From: Idiomarina sp.
GTDB lineage: Bacteria; Pseudomonadota; Gammaproteobacteria; Enterobacterales; Alteromonadaceae
Direction: 5' to 3'
Length of the DNA stretch: 64,000 nt
NCBI GenBank assembly: GCA_020832105.1
Contig: JAFIFH010000039.1
Coordinates: 113,194-177,193 of the forward strand
Shown piece by piece: positions 43,064 through 51,878 of the stretch. The notes under the pieces were generated by a model. The model saw only the letters and a list, made by a program, of their open reading frames with translations, did no database searches and was not told the origin of the DNA. Each line of letters begins with the position of its first letter. The first letter of the stretch is position 1. Position numbers and translations under genes: made by a program.

Positions 43064-43687
43064 ATGGTTTTAGGATTGCTCAGGGTTATGCTGGTTGCGG
43101 GACTCGCAGCACTGATGGTGGCTTGTAGCAGTAGCCCTCAGGCGGAACGCTATCTACTCGCCGCACCGCAGCTCAGTGCGCTGCAAGATAGTCAGCATAT
43201 TGACCAGCGGCTTGTGATTGGTAACGTTGAAGTGGCGCCTTTTCTCGCGGGTAGTGGCGTGGTTCAGGCGCGGGGTAATATGACGCTGCATCAGGCGAGT
43301 TACCATCGTTGGGCGGAGCCGCTGCCAAGCCAGTTGCAGCGGCAGTTGCGACTTGGTTTGCAGCAGCAACTGCCCGCAGCAACCTGGCTATCCATTCAAG
43401 GCAGTGCACATTTGCGCAGCCTTGACTACCGCCTGGATATCTCAATAGATAGTTTCCACCTGCTTGCCAATGGCGAAGCGGAAGTCAGTGGGCAGTGGCA
43501 GTTAAGAAGTGCCGAGCAAGGTTTTGTCGATGCTGGCCAATTTAGACAGCGCCAGACATTATCAAGCGATGGTTACCGGGCATTGGTCGACGCACTGCAA
43601 CTGGCCTGGACCGGGAGTATGCAGGAGATTGCCGAAGCACTGGCCGACACCCTTGCAGACTTAGCGCCGGCAGGGGACGAATCGTGA
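43064..43687 (+). CDS. pqiC: PqiC outer-membrane lipoprotein
   Basis: This protein of about 207 residues has a lipoprotein signal (LMVAC, Cys near 21) and the PqiC/ABC-transport auxiliary (DUF330) core: RYLLAAP, VIGNVEVAPFLAGSGVVQARG, HRWAEPLPSQLQRQL, LDYRLDISIDSFH and a C-terminal helix. PqiC caps the PqiB tunnel at the outer membrane. The ATG at 43064 is 8 bases after AGAGG; a GTG at 43055 is the alternative. The next gene starts inside its stop codon (GTGA). Confidence 0.93.
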   Translation: MVLGLLRVMLVAGLAALMVACSSSPQAERYLLAAPQLSALQDSQHIDQRLVIGNVEVAPFLAGSGVVQARGNMTLHQASYHRWAEPLPSQLQRQLRLGLQQQLPAATWLSIQGSAHLRSLDYRLDISIDSFHLLANGEAEVSGQWQLRSAEQGFVDAGQFRQRQTLSSDGYRALVDALQLAWTGSMQEIAEALADTLADLAPAGDES

Positions 43688-44673
43688 AACTAAGCACATT
43701 GATGGCGTTACTGATGTTTGTGGGAGCCGGCCTGAACACCGCAGCTAACGCGCAAACGGCGTATCCGCATGTGCGATACAACGCGACATGTTACGCCCCT
43801 CCAAATGATGATTACGAGGCAGTGATTCAGACCTGGGTGGAGCGAAACCGGCAGAATAACAGCATGGACCGTGCATACTTTGAACGCCAGTTTAGTGAAC
43901 AAACCTTCAATCAGATGCGCAACCATCTTGATTGTCGCTGGATGATCTACCGCCACGGCACGCAGAACGTGGGGGCATTTATGCTCAAACCTTATGAGCA
44001 TGAAGGTCGCCTGCCAGTGATTGTATATCACCGCCCAGGGCAGGGCCCACAGGGTCGAGTGAGCTTCCGTCAGTTAGCTGAAGAGTTAGCACCTTTGGCC
44101 AAAGCGGGTTATATCGTGATCGGCAGCCAGTACCCTGGCGGCGGCGGTGTGCATGGTGGCATGCCAAACGGTGTGGATGAGTTTGCAGGAGCAGATCTTC
44201 AGGCTCTGCGCCAAATTTACGAGATTATCGAGGCTGAGCCGATGGCAGACAGCTCGCAGATCACCTTGTACGGCAAGGGTCGCGGTGCGCTGATGGCGCT
44301 GCTTAGCCTGGCAGATCAGCCCCACCCGGGCATCCGCGCAGTGGTCACAGAAAGTGCATTAACAGACGTAGCTCAGTGGTTTGATGAACGGCCGTTTAGT
44401 AAAACTCAGGTGCAGGCCTATACCACGGACACAACCGGGCGCTCGGCGCAGGCACGGGTCGATGATTTGCCAGACCAGGTGCGGTTTTTTCTGATTCATG
44501 GTCAACAGGATCGCGAGATCGGGCTGGCGCAGACAGAAGCGATGGAAGCGGCACTAACCCAGCGTGGACTTACCGTAGATACATTGATATTCCCCCGTGG
44601 TGGACATCGCCTGGAGCGTGAGCGTAGCCGTATACAAGACGAGATTCTGCAATGGCTGGACGATATACATTAA
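43684..44673 (+). CDS. Exported alpha/beta hydrolase-fold protein lacking the catalytic serine
   Basis: This 329-residue protein has a signal peptide (1-23, cleavage after ANA) and a C-terminal alpha/beta hydrolase fold of the S9/dienelactone type. The nucleophile elbow, expected as GxSxG, reads G197-K-G199-R-G201 (codons GGC AAG GGT CGC GGT). Asp (D276 in HGQQDREI) and His (H308 in RGGHRLE) are kept. A single AGT to GGT change would explain the loss. It may be a binding or sensing protein, an enzyme with another nucleophile, or a recently inactivated copy. The GTG start overlaps pqiC, and its 3' end overlaps the kinase gene by 22 bases. Confidence 0.82.
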   Translation: MKLSTLMALLMFVGAGLNTAANAQTAYPHVRYNATCYAPPNDDYEAVIQTWVERNRQNNSMDRAYFERQFSEQTFNQMRNHLDCRWMIYRHGTQNVGAFMLKPYEHEGRLPVIVYHRPGQGPQGRVSFRQLAEELAPLAKAGYIVIGSQYPGGGGVHGGMPNGVDEFAGADLQALRQIYEIIEAEPMADSSQITLYGKGRGALMALLSLADQPHPGIRAVVTESALTDVAQWFDERPFSKTQVQAYTTDTTGRSAQARVDDLPDQVRFFLIHGQQDREIGLAQTEAMEAALTQRGLTVDTLIFPRGGHRLERERSRIQDEILQWLDDIH

Positions 44674-46103
44674 GCACTGCCTGGCAGTTTTTTCTGGCTA
44701 TTGCCGGAGTCGGCTTATTACTGGTGGTCATTTCTCTGGTAGGTGTGCGAGTTTACTTCACGCACAACTTCAATGCCTACCTGAGTGCTCAGGAACAGCA
44801 GCGGTTGCAGGATTTAGCGCTGGTGATTGCCGACTACTATGATGTACAACGCGCTCAAAACCCTCAATTTAGCCTTTCCGATCTTGGCGATCTGAATCGA
44901 GGTGGCGCACGGCGACTGCTGGCGGGGCTGAGCCTGGCGCAATGGCGTGATGATGTGCGCTCACAACGTGAAGACGGGATTGTGAATCCCCGTGTCTCAA
45001 GCCGCTTTAATTTCCGCAACGTCACCTTGTATGACGGCGCAGGTGAGCCTGTCAGTGGCCGTGGTGTAGCGGACCCGATTCGGGTGCCGATTATGGCAGG
45101 TGACCCAGCATCGCCGATAGGTTACCTCGAAGCGCCGAGGCCACAGGGTCCTATTCAACCTATCGATGCTGTATTTCAACAACAACAGTTAAGTGCCCTG
45201 ATGGTCGCTGGGGTGGTTGCGCTGAGTCTAGCGGCGATCGCGGCGGCCTGGTTGGCGCAGCGACTGAAGCGGCGGGTGACCCGTATAACCTCTGCCACTC
45301 GGGCCCTTGCACTTGGTGATTATACGACCCGTTTACGCATCGATGGGGGTGACGAGCTTGCTCGCTTAAGCACCGACGTCAACGCATTGGCCCGAGCGCT
45401 TGAGGCTTCGTCAGGTGAACGACGCGCCTTTATGGCGGATATTGCCCACGAGCTACGCACCCCCTTGACCATATTGCAAGCTGAGCTGGAAGCCATTGAA
45501 GATGGCATTCGCTCGCTAGATGGCCAGCAAATGGGCTTGTTGCAAGGCCAGGTCAGGCAGCTTACGCAATTGGTAGAGGACCTTCATGTACTGGCCCAGG
45601 CAGACGTGGGTTCACTCAGTTATCAGTGGCAAGCGGTTGATCTGTGTGACTGGCTGCAACAGCAGTGGCCGGCGATGGAGCATCAGGGACAGGCGGCGGG
45701 CTTGACCTGCACACTTAGCACACCCGCCGAGCCAGTATCGGTGCGCGCTGACCCAGTTCGCTTGACTCAGCTACTAAGTAATCTTTGGGCTAATTCGTTA
45801 CGCTATACCGATGTGCCTGGCACCATCGCGGTAAGTTTAGCCAGGCATGAGTACAACCAGTATGCGGTACTTACCGTCACAGACAGCGCACCGGGTGTGC
45901 CTGATGAGGCCCTGGCCATGCTGAGTGAGCGGCTATACCGGGTCGATAGCTCACGCAATCGTCAATATGGTGGGAGCGGGCTTGGCCTGGCCATTGTAAA
46001 ACGAATAGCGCAGGCCCATGGAGGCCAGCTTGATGCGCAACACAGCGATCTTGGCGGTGTAACAATGCAGATAAAACTGCCCATAAACAGGAATACACAC
46101 TAA
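44652..46103 (+). CDS. BaeS-like envelope-stress sensor histidine kinase
   Basis: This 483-residue kinase has TM1 near 12-33, a periplasmic sensor (about 35-178), TM2 (about 181-202) and HAMP. The HisKA box is IAHELRTPL (H266), and HATPase boxes near 370-455 include LSNLWANSLRYTD and GGSGLGLAIVKRIAQAHGG. Domain size and box wording match the BaeS/CpxA-like group, and BaeR-type boxes downstream support BaeS. It overlaps the hydrolase gene by 22 bases and the regulator gene by one (TAATG), so it sits in one transcription unit with pqiABC. Confidence 0.9.
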   Translation: MAGRYTLSTAWQFFLAIAGVGLLLVVISLVGVRVYFTHNFNAYLSAQEQQRLQDLALVIADYYDVQRAQNPQFSLSDLGDLNRGGARRLLAGLSLAQWRDDVRSQREDGIVNPRVSSRFNFRNVTLYDGAGEPVSGRGVADPIRVPIMAGDPASPIGYLEAPRPQGPIQPIDAVFQQQQLSALMVAGVVALSLAAIAAAWLAQRLKRRVTRITSATRALALGDYTTRLRIDGGDELARLSTDVNALARALEASSGERRAFMADIAHELRTPLTILQAELEAIEDGIRSLDGQQMGLLQGQVRQLTQLVEDLHVLAQADVGSLSYQWQAVDLCDWLQQQWPAMEHQGQAAGLTCTLSTPAEPVSVRADPVRLTQLLSNLWANSLRYTDVPGTIAVSLARHEYNQYAVLTVTDSAPGVPDEALAMLSERLYRVDSSRNRQYGGSGLGLAIVKRIAQAHGGQLDAQHSDLGGVTMQIKLPINRNTH

Positions 46104-46795
46104 TGGAACAGCGTGCAATGTCGGTCCTGGTGGTTGAAGACGAGCTGGATATCCAGGGGTTATTGCGTGATTACCTCTGCCATGAAGGGTATCAGGTCAG
46201 CGTATGTGGGGACGGGCAGCAAGCGCTGAGTATGTTGCGCGAGTCCGCATTCGACCTGGTATTGCTGGATGTGATGCTGCCGGGTATGGATGGTTTAGCG
46301 CTCTGCCAGGCATTGCGCGAGTTTTCACAAGTGCCAGTGATTTTTCTCACCGCAAGACATGAAGAAATTGACCGCTTGCTGGGTTTACGGTTAGGGGCTG
46401 ATGATTACATTTGCAAGCCGTTCAGCCCGCGCGAGGTGGTTGCCCGGGTAGAGGCGATCTTACGGCGTCAGCGTTGGCAGCAGGCGCCTGGTCAGGCCGT
46501 TGCCAAGGCAGGCTTGAGTATCGATGAAACACGCTTTGATGCGCGCTTGGACGGTATCGCGCTAGACTTAACGCCAGTTGAATATCGCTTGTTAAAAGCA
46601 CTGGTGGCGCAACCGGGGAGGGTGTTTCGTCGCGATCAGCTGGTCAGCGCTGCGTATGATGATTACCGGGTAGTGTCTGACCGTACCATTGATAGCCACA
46701 TTAAGAATGTGCGCATCAAGTTAGCCAACGTGCGCGAGACTGCTGTATTTATCCATGCGGTGTACGGCGTAGGCTATCGTTTTGAACCAGAATGA
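46103..46795 (+). CDS. BaeR-like OmpR-family response regulator
   Basis: This 230-residue regulator has a receiver domain with E12-D13, D56 (LLDVMLPGMDG), T83 and K105 (CKPFSP), then a winged helix (about 135-228, ending VYGVGYRFEPE). It is the partner of the preceding BaeS-like kinase, with start overlapping its stop. In E. coli BaeR activates envelope-stress genes such as spy and mdtABC. Two near-copies of the published BaeR box lie 16-55 bases after its stop, ahead of the EF-hand gene. Confidence 0.93.
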   Translation: MEQRAMSVLVVEDELDIQGLLRDYLCHEGYQVSVCGDGQQALSMLRESAFDLVLLDVMLPGMDGLALCQALREFSQVPVIFLTARHEEIDRLLGLRLGADDYICKPFSPREVVARVEAILRRQRWQQAPGQAVAKAGLSIDETRFDARLDGIALDLTPVEYRLLKALVAQPGRVFRRDQLVSAAYDDYRVVSDRTIDSHIKNVRIKLANVRETAVFIHAVYGVGYRFEPE

Positions 46796-46810
46796 CCCTG
46801 CAAGCTCCAT

Positions 46811-46850
46811 CATTTCTCCACAATTGACCTGCTGTTTCTCCACATTTGCC
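46811..46850 (+). promoter_or_regulatory. Pair of BaeR-like boxes upstream of the EF-hand gene
   Basis: Boxes at 46811-46828 and 46833-46850 share TTTCTCCACA and are offset by 22 bp (two helical turns). Each matches about 14 of 18 positions of the E. coli BaeR consensus as I recall it (TTTTTCTCCATDATTGGC). They sit in the gap between the regulator gene and the EF-hand gene, as expected for a regulator acting on its neighbour. Confidence 0.65.
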
Positions 46851-47019
46851 AGTTAATCTTAGCGTCATGAACTTATCAGGCAGTATGTCTGTTCCAACGA
46901 ACGCAGCTGGTTGGTCAAGTTTAAATGAGCATGACCGGATTCGGTGTGCTGCTGTGATACTGATGTATTCAACAAGCCCGCACTTGCGCTGATTGCCGCA
47001 AGTGGCAAGGAGAAAGACG

Positions 47020-47490
47020 ATGAAACTATTATCAAAAACTATCCTGACCGCACTGAGTGTTTCAGCATTATTGGTTGCTAGCGGCGCCAGCGCGGCTGCA
47101 CCCGCTGAACGTGGTATGCACAAACTGAGCGACACAGAACGTCAAATCCATCGTGACCAGTGGTTCGCTAACGTTGACACCAATAATGACGGCTACATTA
47201 GCGAGCAAGAGTTCGTGGCGATGGCAACCGAGCGCGCTGCAGAGCGAGCAAAAGCGGCGTTTGCACGACTTGACCAGAACGGCACCGGTGAGATTTCGGC
47301 AGCTGATTTTGCTGAGTTAGCCGAGCAACGCAGCGAGCAGGCAGCTGAGCGTCGCCAGGCAATGCGTGAACGAGTTCACTCAATGCGCCAGGGCGAAGGT
47401 AAGCGTGAGTGGCGTGGCCGGGGCGAAGCTCAGTCCAAGGAGCGTGATGGTGAGCGCAAAAGCAAAGAGCAGCGCCAGGAGCGTCGCTAA
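47020..47490 (+). CDS. Exported EF-hand calcium-binding protein
   Basis: This 156-residue protein has a signal peptide (about 1-26, cleavage after ASA) and two EF-hands. Loop 1 is D53-T-N55-N-D57-G-Y59-I-S61-E-Q-E64 and loop 2 is D85-Q-N87-G-T89-G-E91-I-S93-A-A-D96; loop 2 is weaker, with Thr at position 5 and Asp at 12. The rest is a highly charged Arg/Glu helix (about 100-156). In position it corresponds to Spy, the small periplasmic chaperone under BaeR in E. coli, though it is not homologous. The ATG at 47020 follows AAGGAG. Confidence 0.88.
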   Translation: MKLLSKTILTALSVSALLVASGASAAAPAERGMHKLSDTERQIHRDQWFANVDTNNDGYISEQEFVAMATERAAERAKAAFARLDQNGTGEISAADFAELAEQRSEQAAERRQAMRERVHSMRQGEGKREWRGRGEAQSKERDGERKSKEQRQERR

Positions 47491-47491
47491 C

Positions 47492-47517
47492 AACGCAGCG
47501 AACATTAAAGCTGCGTT
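47492..47517. terminator. Hairpin between EF-hand gene and PH-domain gene
   Basis: AACGCAGC and GCTGCGTT pair over 8 bp around a 10-base loop. It lies just after the EF-hand stop and overlaps the stop codon of the converging PH-domain gene. There is no T-run, so termination by it alone is doubtful. Confidence 0.4.
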
Positions 47518-49000
47518 ACATCCAGCGACCGCTAAAGGTGGCACTGCGAGTCAGTAAGGTGTCGCGAAGCTCGACCAGCTCGTTATAAGGTAGCCAGCTA
47601 ATAGCCTCACGACCAGCTGCACTGTATACATACAGCGTTGCACTCCCCCATAGCTTCAACCATGGGCCCTGGCGTAACGTCAGGGCCTGTATTTTTGTGC
47701 TTGGTACAAAGCGCTGCTGTTGCCCGATCATGCCATGGCGGGTGGCCAGCCAGTGGCTCCCCAAAAAGACCCCTCGGCGGCGCCAGCTTGCCCACTGCAC
47801 GACGAGGGAAATCACCAGGCTAATCCACAAGGCATGCAGTACAACGTTCCAGGCAAAGCCACTTATCAGCCATGCTGCAGTGCTAATGACCAGAACGCTT
47901 AGTAAACAGGGGATGATCATGCTGGCTTTATGCACCCCACGCCAATTTGGCGTCTCTAAATTCAGTTCGTTGCTTAATGCGTGCAGGCGCTGGCTAGTTA
48001 ACACCGGAATAAAAAACACCTTGTCCTGCTGTTGCGCCCGCCCTTGGCCGGTTTGATTCACTCTCACACTGACTCTGCGCAGCAGACGCGCGATCATACC
48101 TTGCTGAATGACAACCCGTTGCAGGCGCACATACTGGAAGCTGCGTGCGGTGACGCTGAATAGACCAGACTTAGCGTGGTAGCGACTGTCTGCCGCCTGC
48201 AAAGTGAAATCGTAGAAACGCACGATCGACAGGAGCACCGACAGTAGCACCACCACGAGCAGTGCGACCAACACCACGACCAACAGCCCCAACCAGGCAT
48301 ATTCAGCTTCGGTATACTGTAGGAGCGAATCACTCAACGCTTCTAGCTGTGGCATCAGGTAATCGTCAAGTAAGTCGGCTTGGCTTAATGGGTAGATAAG
48401 AATGGGGATTAGCAACAGAATCGGATTGTAAATTAAACCGTAGCGTGCGATCTCGGACAGCGGCAGGCGCATGGTGAAGGATGGCTGCGCAGGAGCCGCG
48501 GTTGACTCCGTAGGCGCTTTTCCGCCCACCGGCGTCGCATTAGAGGATGCTGCGACGGTTAACATGTGCTCTTTCAGTTGATAGGCGCGGGCCACGGGCA
48601 GACCAGCAAGCTCCACTTCCTTGCTATCAGACCCCGCACTCTCCACCCCAAGGATGGCGAGTTTAAAAGGACGGAAGTACCAGGGCTCGCGCACATCGGC
48701 CTGTTGGATACGTTCAAAATCCAAGGTTAACTGTTTGCGTTTGAGGATGCCGTCACGGATGTGCAGGCTTTGCTCGCTGACCTGGTATTTGAAGTACCAC
48801 CACGAAAGAAAGGTATGTAATAACAGCGCCAAAGGTAAGCCAACCACCGCCAGCAAGATGATGACCTGGCGAATCTGCTCACCGGCGGCAAAAAATATTA
48901 CCGCAGCGGGCAGCAGGTTAGTGGCCTGGCGTAAGAACTGAATGACTGAGCGGATAAAGAAATACAGTAAAGTAACCAGTGAGACACGTTGCAAACTCAT
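47516..49000 (-). CDS. ydbT: YdbT-like membrane protein with three bacterial PH domains
   Basis: This 494-residue inner-membrane protein has pairs of TM helices (about 10-30 and 42-65, 185-205 and 235-262, 360-395) alternating with bacterial PH (bPH2) domains (about 70-150, 265-345 and 405-485; WWYFKYQVSEQSLHIRDGILKR, DSRYHAKSGLFSVTARSF, RHGMIGQQQRFVPSTKIQ). In E. coli and Bacillus, YdbT and YdbS are encoded together; YdbST affects envelope stress or antimicrobial resistance in Bacillus. It overlaps the ydbS stop by 4 bases. Confidence 0.88.
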   Translation of the reverse strand: MSLQRVSLVTLLYFFIRSVIQFLRQATNLLPAAVIFFAAGEQIRQVIILLAVVGLPLALLLHTFLSWWYFKYQVSEQSLHIRDGILKRKQLTLDFERIQQADVREPWYFRPFKLAILGVESAGSDSKEVELAGLPVARAYQLKEHMLTVAASSNATPVGGKAPTESTAAPAQPSFTMRLPLSEIARYGLIYNPILLLIPILIYPLSQADLLDDYLMPQLEALSDSLLQYTEAEYAWLGLLVVVLVALLVVVLLSVLLSIVRFYDFTLQAADSRYHAKSGLFSVTARSFQYVRLQRVVIQQGMIARLLRRVSVRVNQTGQGRAQQQDKVFFIPVLTSQRLHALSNELNLETPNWRGVHKASMIIPCLLSVLVISTAAWLISGFAWNVVLHALWISLVISLVVQWASWRRRGVFLGSHWLATRHGMIGQQQRFVPSTKIQALTLRQGPWLKLWGSATLYVYSAAGREAISWLPYNELVELRDTLLTRSATFSGRWM

Positions 49001-49542
49001 TCGCTCGCCCTATCCTCAATGTGCTCACTTGAACTTAGCGCTGCGACCATGTGGAGTACCTGTGCGCGTAAGCGTTCAGCCTCTGCCGCAGGCAAACCAG
49101 GCACCGCCAGATCCGAGCCACTGCCCCCGGCGGTATAGATAATCAAGCGAGCGAGGCCGAGCATTCTTTCAATTGGGCCTTGGGTGATTTCAACATGTTG
49201 GATGCGGTTCACAGGCACCGCCGTTTGCTTGCGCCATAGCGCGCCAGTGCGGTAAAGCACATCGCGGTCGCGCACCAGATACCCGGTGAGGCGATAGCGG
49301 CGCGGCGCCCAGAAGCTCAGCATGATCACCAGTATGATACCTATCAATGCTGCCACCCCCAGGCTTAACCAAAGCCATGGGGTGGGCAGGAAGTAACTAA
49401 TCACCAGCGCCACGACCAGCAGCAGACCCCAGTTAATGCCAGCGTCAATGCGTAGTTGCGTGATATAGCGGGGGTTGACGTGGAGATACTCTAAATCGGC
49501 CAGAGCGTCTTCCATGTGTATGTTATCTGTATCGGGCATCAT
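48997..49542 (-). CDS. ydbS: YdbS-like membrane protein with one bacterial PH domain
   Basis: This 181-residue protein has two TM helices (about 48-68 and 72-92) followed by one bPH2 domain (about 93-170, RRYRLTGYLVRDRDVLYRTGALWRK and VPVNRIQHVEITQGPIERMLGL). The latter motif is the family hallmark. It is the short partner of the three-PH protein encoded downstream, and the stop/start overlap of 4 bases (ATGA) means coupled translation. The ligand of the PH domains is unknown. Confidence 0.9.
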   Translation of the reverse strand: MMPDTDNIHMEDALADLEYLHVNPRYITQLRIDAGINWGLLLVVALVISYFLPTPWLWLSLGVAALIGIILVIMLSFWAPRRYRLTGYLVRDRDVLYRTGALWRKQTAVPVNRIQHVEITQGPIERMLGLARLIIYTAGGSGSDLAVPGLPAAEAERLRAQVLHMVAALSSSEHIEDRASE

Positions 49543-49572
49543 GCCTGCGACCTTTGTTAGCTGAAGTGATAG

Positions 49573-49998
49573 TTACTCTACTAGTGTCACATCCGGTAGC
49601 AGTTGCTTGATGTGCATACTTAAGGGTGCGACCTGGTTAGCAGGGAAGCTTAGCCGAGCCTTGAATTTCGGGTTAAATGGAAATTGCAGATAGCCTTTGT
49701 CACCATCAGAACCTAATGCCACCCGGGTGATTTTACTTGCCGGGTAGGCTACGCCACAGACCACTAACTTGCCGCTCTCAAGGGTCACTTGAGCCACGGG
49801 ATCTTCCACATGATGCACCTGGTGCTCGGTGCGTGCGAGAATGCGATCAAAAAACAGCAGGAAAAGAAGCACCAGGAAAAAGCCGGTGTGGTTAAAAATA
49901 ACCGGACCGGACAGAATAAATAAGCCCACCAGCACGACCAGTGCAAACGCCAGACGTATTTTAAACGGAACTTTGGCAACGATATTGGCTAACCACAT
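49573..49998 (-). CDS. Small membrane protein of unknown function
   Basis: This protein is about 141 residues from the ATG at 49998, which has AGTAGGTG before it; a TTG at 50058 would add 20 residues. Two hydrophobic helices lie near 14-34 and 38-55, then a soluble part of about 85 residues with predicted beta strands (VAQVTLESGKLVVCGVAYPASKI and YLQFPFNPKFKARLSFPA). That is similar in general style to the small PH-like or DUF domains of its neighbours, but I cannot align it to bPH2. It is 30 bases upstream of ydbS on the same strand, so it is probably the first gene of the unit. Confidence 0.7.
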   Translation of the reverse strand: MWLANIVAKVPFKIRLAFALVVLVGLFILSGPVIFNHTGFFLVLLFLLFFDRILARTEHQVHHVEDPVAQVTLESGKLVVCGVAYPASKITRVALGSDGDKGYLQFPFNPKFKARLSFPANQVAPLSMHIKQLLPDVTLVE

Positions 49999-50217
49999 AA
50001 CACACCTACTAATTGCTGCTAATACCTTGAGTGTAAGGGCTTTGCTCGTTTGCGGCAATCAAAGTAAAGCGTTGAATAAGGTTTGCCAGGCAAAACCATC
50101 AGCTGGCCGGGTCTGGGGCGTTTAAAAATACGCAATAGCGCACTTACTGAATTCTCTGCGGGGCGCTAAGCTCAACCTTTAAGTCATGTCATTCACAGGG
50201 AATGTGAGGGTTAACAG

Positions 50218-51747
50218 ATGGGGTTAGCAGTCATCTATACCCGGGCTATGCTCGGTATGAGCGCACCTGAGGTGCAGGTTGAAGTGAACGTAGGTAAGGG
50301 CATCGGTCACTTTCAAATTATTGGTATGCCGGAAGCGACAGTGCGTGAAGCCAAAGACCGGGTACGCACCGCGTTATTAAATTCGGACTACGAATTTCCA
50401 GTGGGGCGGATTACGGTCAATCTCTCGCCAGCAGAGTTACCTAAGCAAGGCGCGCGCTATGATCTTGCCATAGCCCTTGGGGTACTGCTTGCGTCTGAAT
50501 CGCTGCCTATTACCACCCTTGATGATGTGGAGTGTTATGGAGAGCTTGGCTTAAATGGTGAGCTACGCCCGGTACAAGGCACCTTACCGAGCCTGATGGC
50601 GTGCCAGGGCGCCGGACGGCTTGCGTTGATCCCTGCCGCTAACCGTCAGGAGGCGGAGTTCTTGCGTCAACCAGCCGCGTATGTGTTTGAAACTTTAATG
50701 GATGTTATTGCGCACTTAACCGGAGCAAGCAGGCGCGAGTTAGTCAAGCCCGGCGAACTCACTGCAAGCCTTAGCCGGCATGGCGATATGCGCGATGTTC
50801 GTGGCCAGGAGCAAGCGAAGCGGGCCCTGGTGCTCGCTGCTGCAGGCGGTCACAATATATTGTTTGTGGGCCCGCCAGGCACAGGTAAAACTATGCTGGC
50901 ACAACGCATGCTGAGCTTACTGCCGCCATTGAGTGAGGCGGACAGTCTTGAGGTAGCGGCTATTCAGTCCATCTCCAGTGAGGGTTTTACTACCCACCAT
51001 TGGCGTCAGCGACCATTTAGAAGTCCGCACCATTCCTCATCTGCGGCCGCGCTGGTTGGTGGCGGCAGTATTCCCCGCCCTGGTGAAATCACGTTGGCCC
51101 ATAAAGGGTTGCTATTCTTAGACGAGCTCGCAGAAATCCCGCGCCACACGCTGGATAGCCTGCGCGAGCCGCTGGAGTCCGGTGTGGTTCATATCAGCAG
51201 GGCCCAGCAACAAGTGAGCTACCCCGCACAATTCCAGCTCATCTGTGCGTTGAATCCATCACCCTGTGGCACTTTCGATGGTGACATTGGTTCTGCCCGG
51301 GCGACGCCGGACCAGATTCTTAAATACCTCAGTAAAATTTCTGGTCCATTTTTAGATCGCATTGATATTCAGGTAGACGTGCCGCGGCAGCCTGAGGTGT
51401 TGCGGCTGGCTGATGGCGAACAACAACAAAGCCCAGCAAGTGGCGAGCTCTGCCAGTTGGTAAGTGAGGCGCAGGCGTTACAAATTCAGCGTCAGGGTTC
51501 ACTTAATCAGGCGCTGAAGCCTGCTGACCTGCTGGGTTATTGTGGTTTAAGCTCAGACGACCATGAGTTCCTGGTCTCCGCTATTGATAAATTCAAACTA
51601 TCTCATCGGGCGTATCACCGATTGTTGCGCCTGGCACGGACGATCGCCGACATTGAAACGAGCGAGTGGGTGTTGCGTCACCATTTGGCCGAGGCACTCA
51701 GCTACCGGGCCCTGGACAACCTGCTGAATCAGCTGCGCAATTTATAG
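50218..51747 (+). CDS. comM: ComM/YifB-family Mg-chelatase-like AAA+ ATPase
   Basis: This 509-residue protein has an N-terminal Lon-like domain (about 1-170, VIYTRAMLGMSAPEVQVEVNVGKG). The AAA+ domain has Walker A GPPGTGKTML (about 219-228), Walker B LLFLDELAEI and sensor motifs NPSPCG, and a C-terminal Mg-chelatase domain follows. ComM is a hexameric branch-migration helicase that helps integrate DNA during natural transformation. Its length matches E. coli YifB. The gene stands alone. Its presence alone does not show competence. Confidence 0.95.
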   Translation: MGLAVIYTRAMLGMSAPEVQVEVNVGKGIGHFQIIGMPEATVREAKDRVRTALLNSDYEFPVGRITVNLSPAELPKQGARYDLAIALGVLLASESLPITTLDDVECYGELGLNGELRPVQGTLPSLMACQGAGRLALIPAANRQEAEFLRQPAAYVFETLMDVIAHLTGASRRELVKPGELTASLSRHGDMRDVRGQEQAKRALVLAAAGGHNILFVGPPGTGKTMLAQRMLSLLPPLSEADSLEVAAIQSISSEGFTTHHWRQRPFRSPHHSSSAAALVGGGSIPRPGEITLAHKGLLFLDELAEIPRHTLDSLREPLESGVVHISRAQQQVSYPAQFQLICALNPSPCGTFDGDIGSARATPDQILKYLSKISGPFLDRIDIQVDVPRQPEVLRLADGEQQQSPASGELCQLVSEAQALQIQRQGSLNQALKPADLLGYCGLSSDDHEFLVSAIDKFKLSHRAYHRLLRLARTIADIETSEWVLRHHLAEALSYRALDNLLNQLRNL

Positions 51748-51878
51748 GCTGCATGTTGTTTAATGGCTGACGCATGACAGCTAAGCCGCTCCTCTGCTAT
51801 GGTATGCGCTAGATTAAAAACCGGTGAAACGCGCAGCGCATTCACCTGTACGCTTTTTACGTTATCACAGAGGTAGTC

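Noticed and set aside
51823..51846. Intrinsic terminator after comM (GGTGAA and TTCACC arms)
   Set aside because: Arms are short, the loop is long and no T-run follows directly; not strong enough to list.
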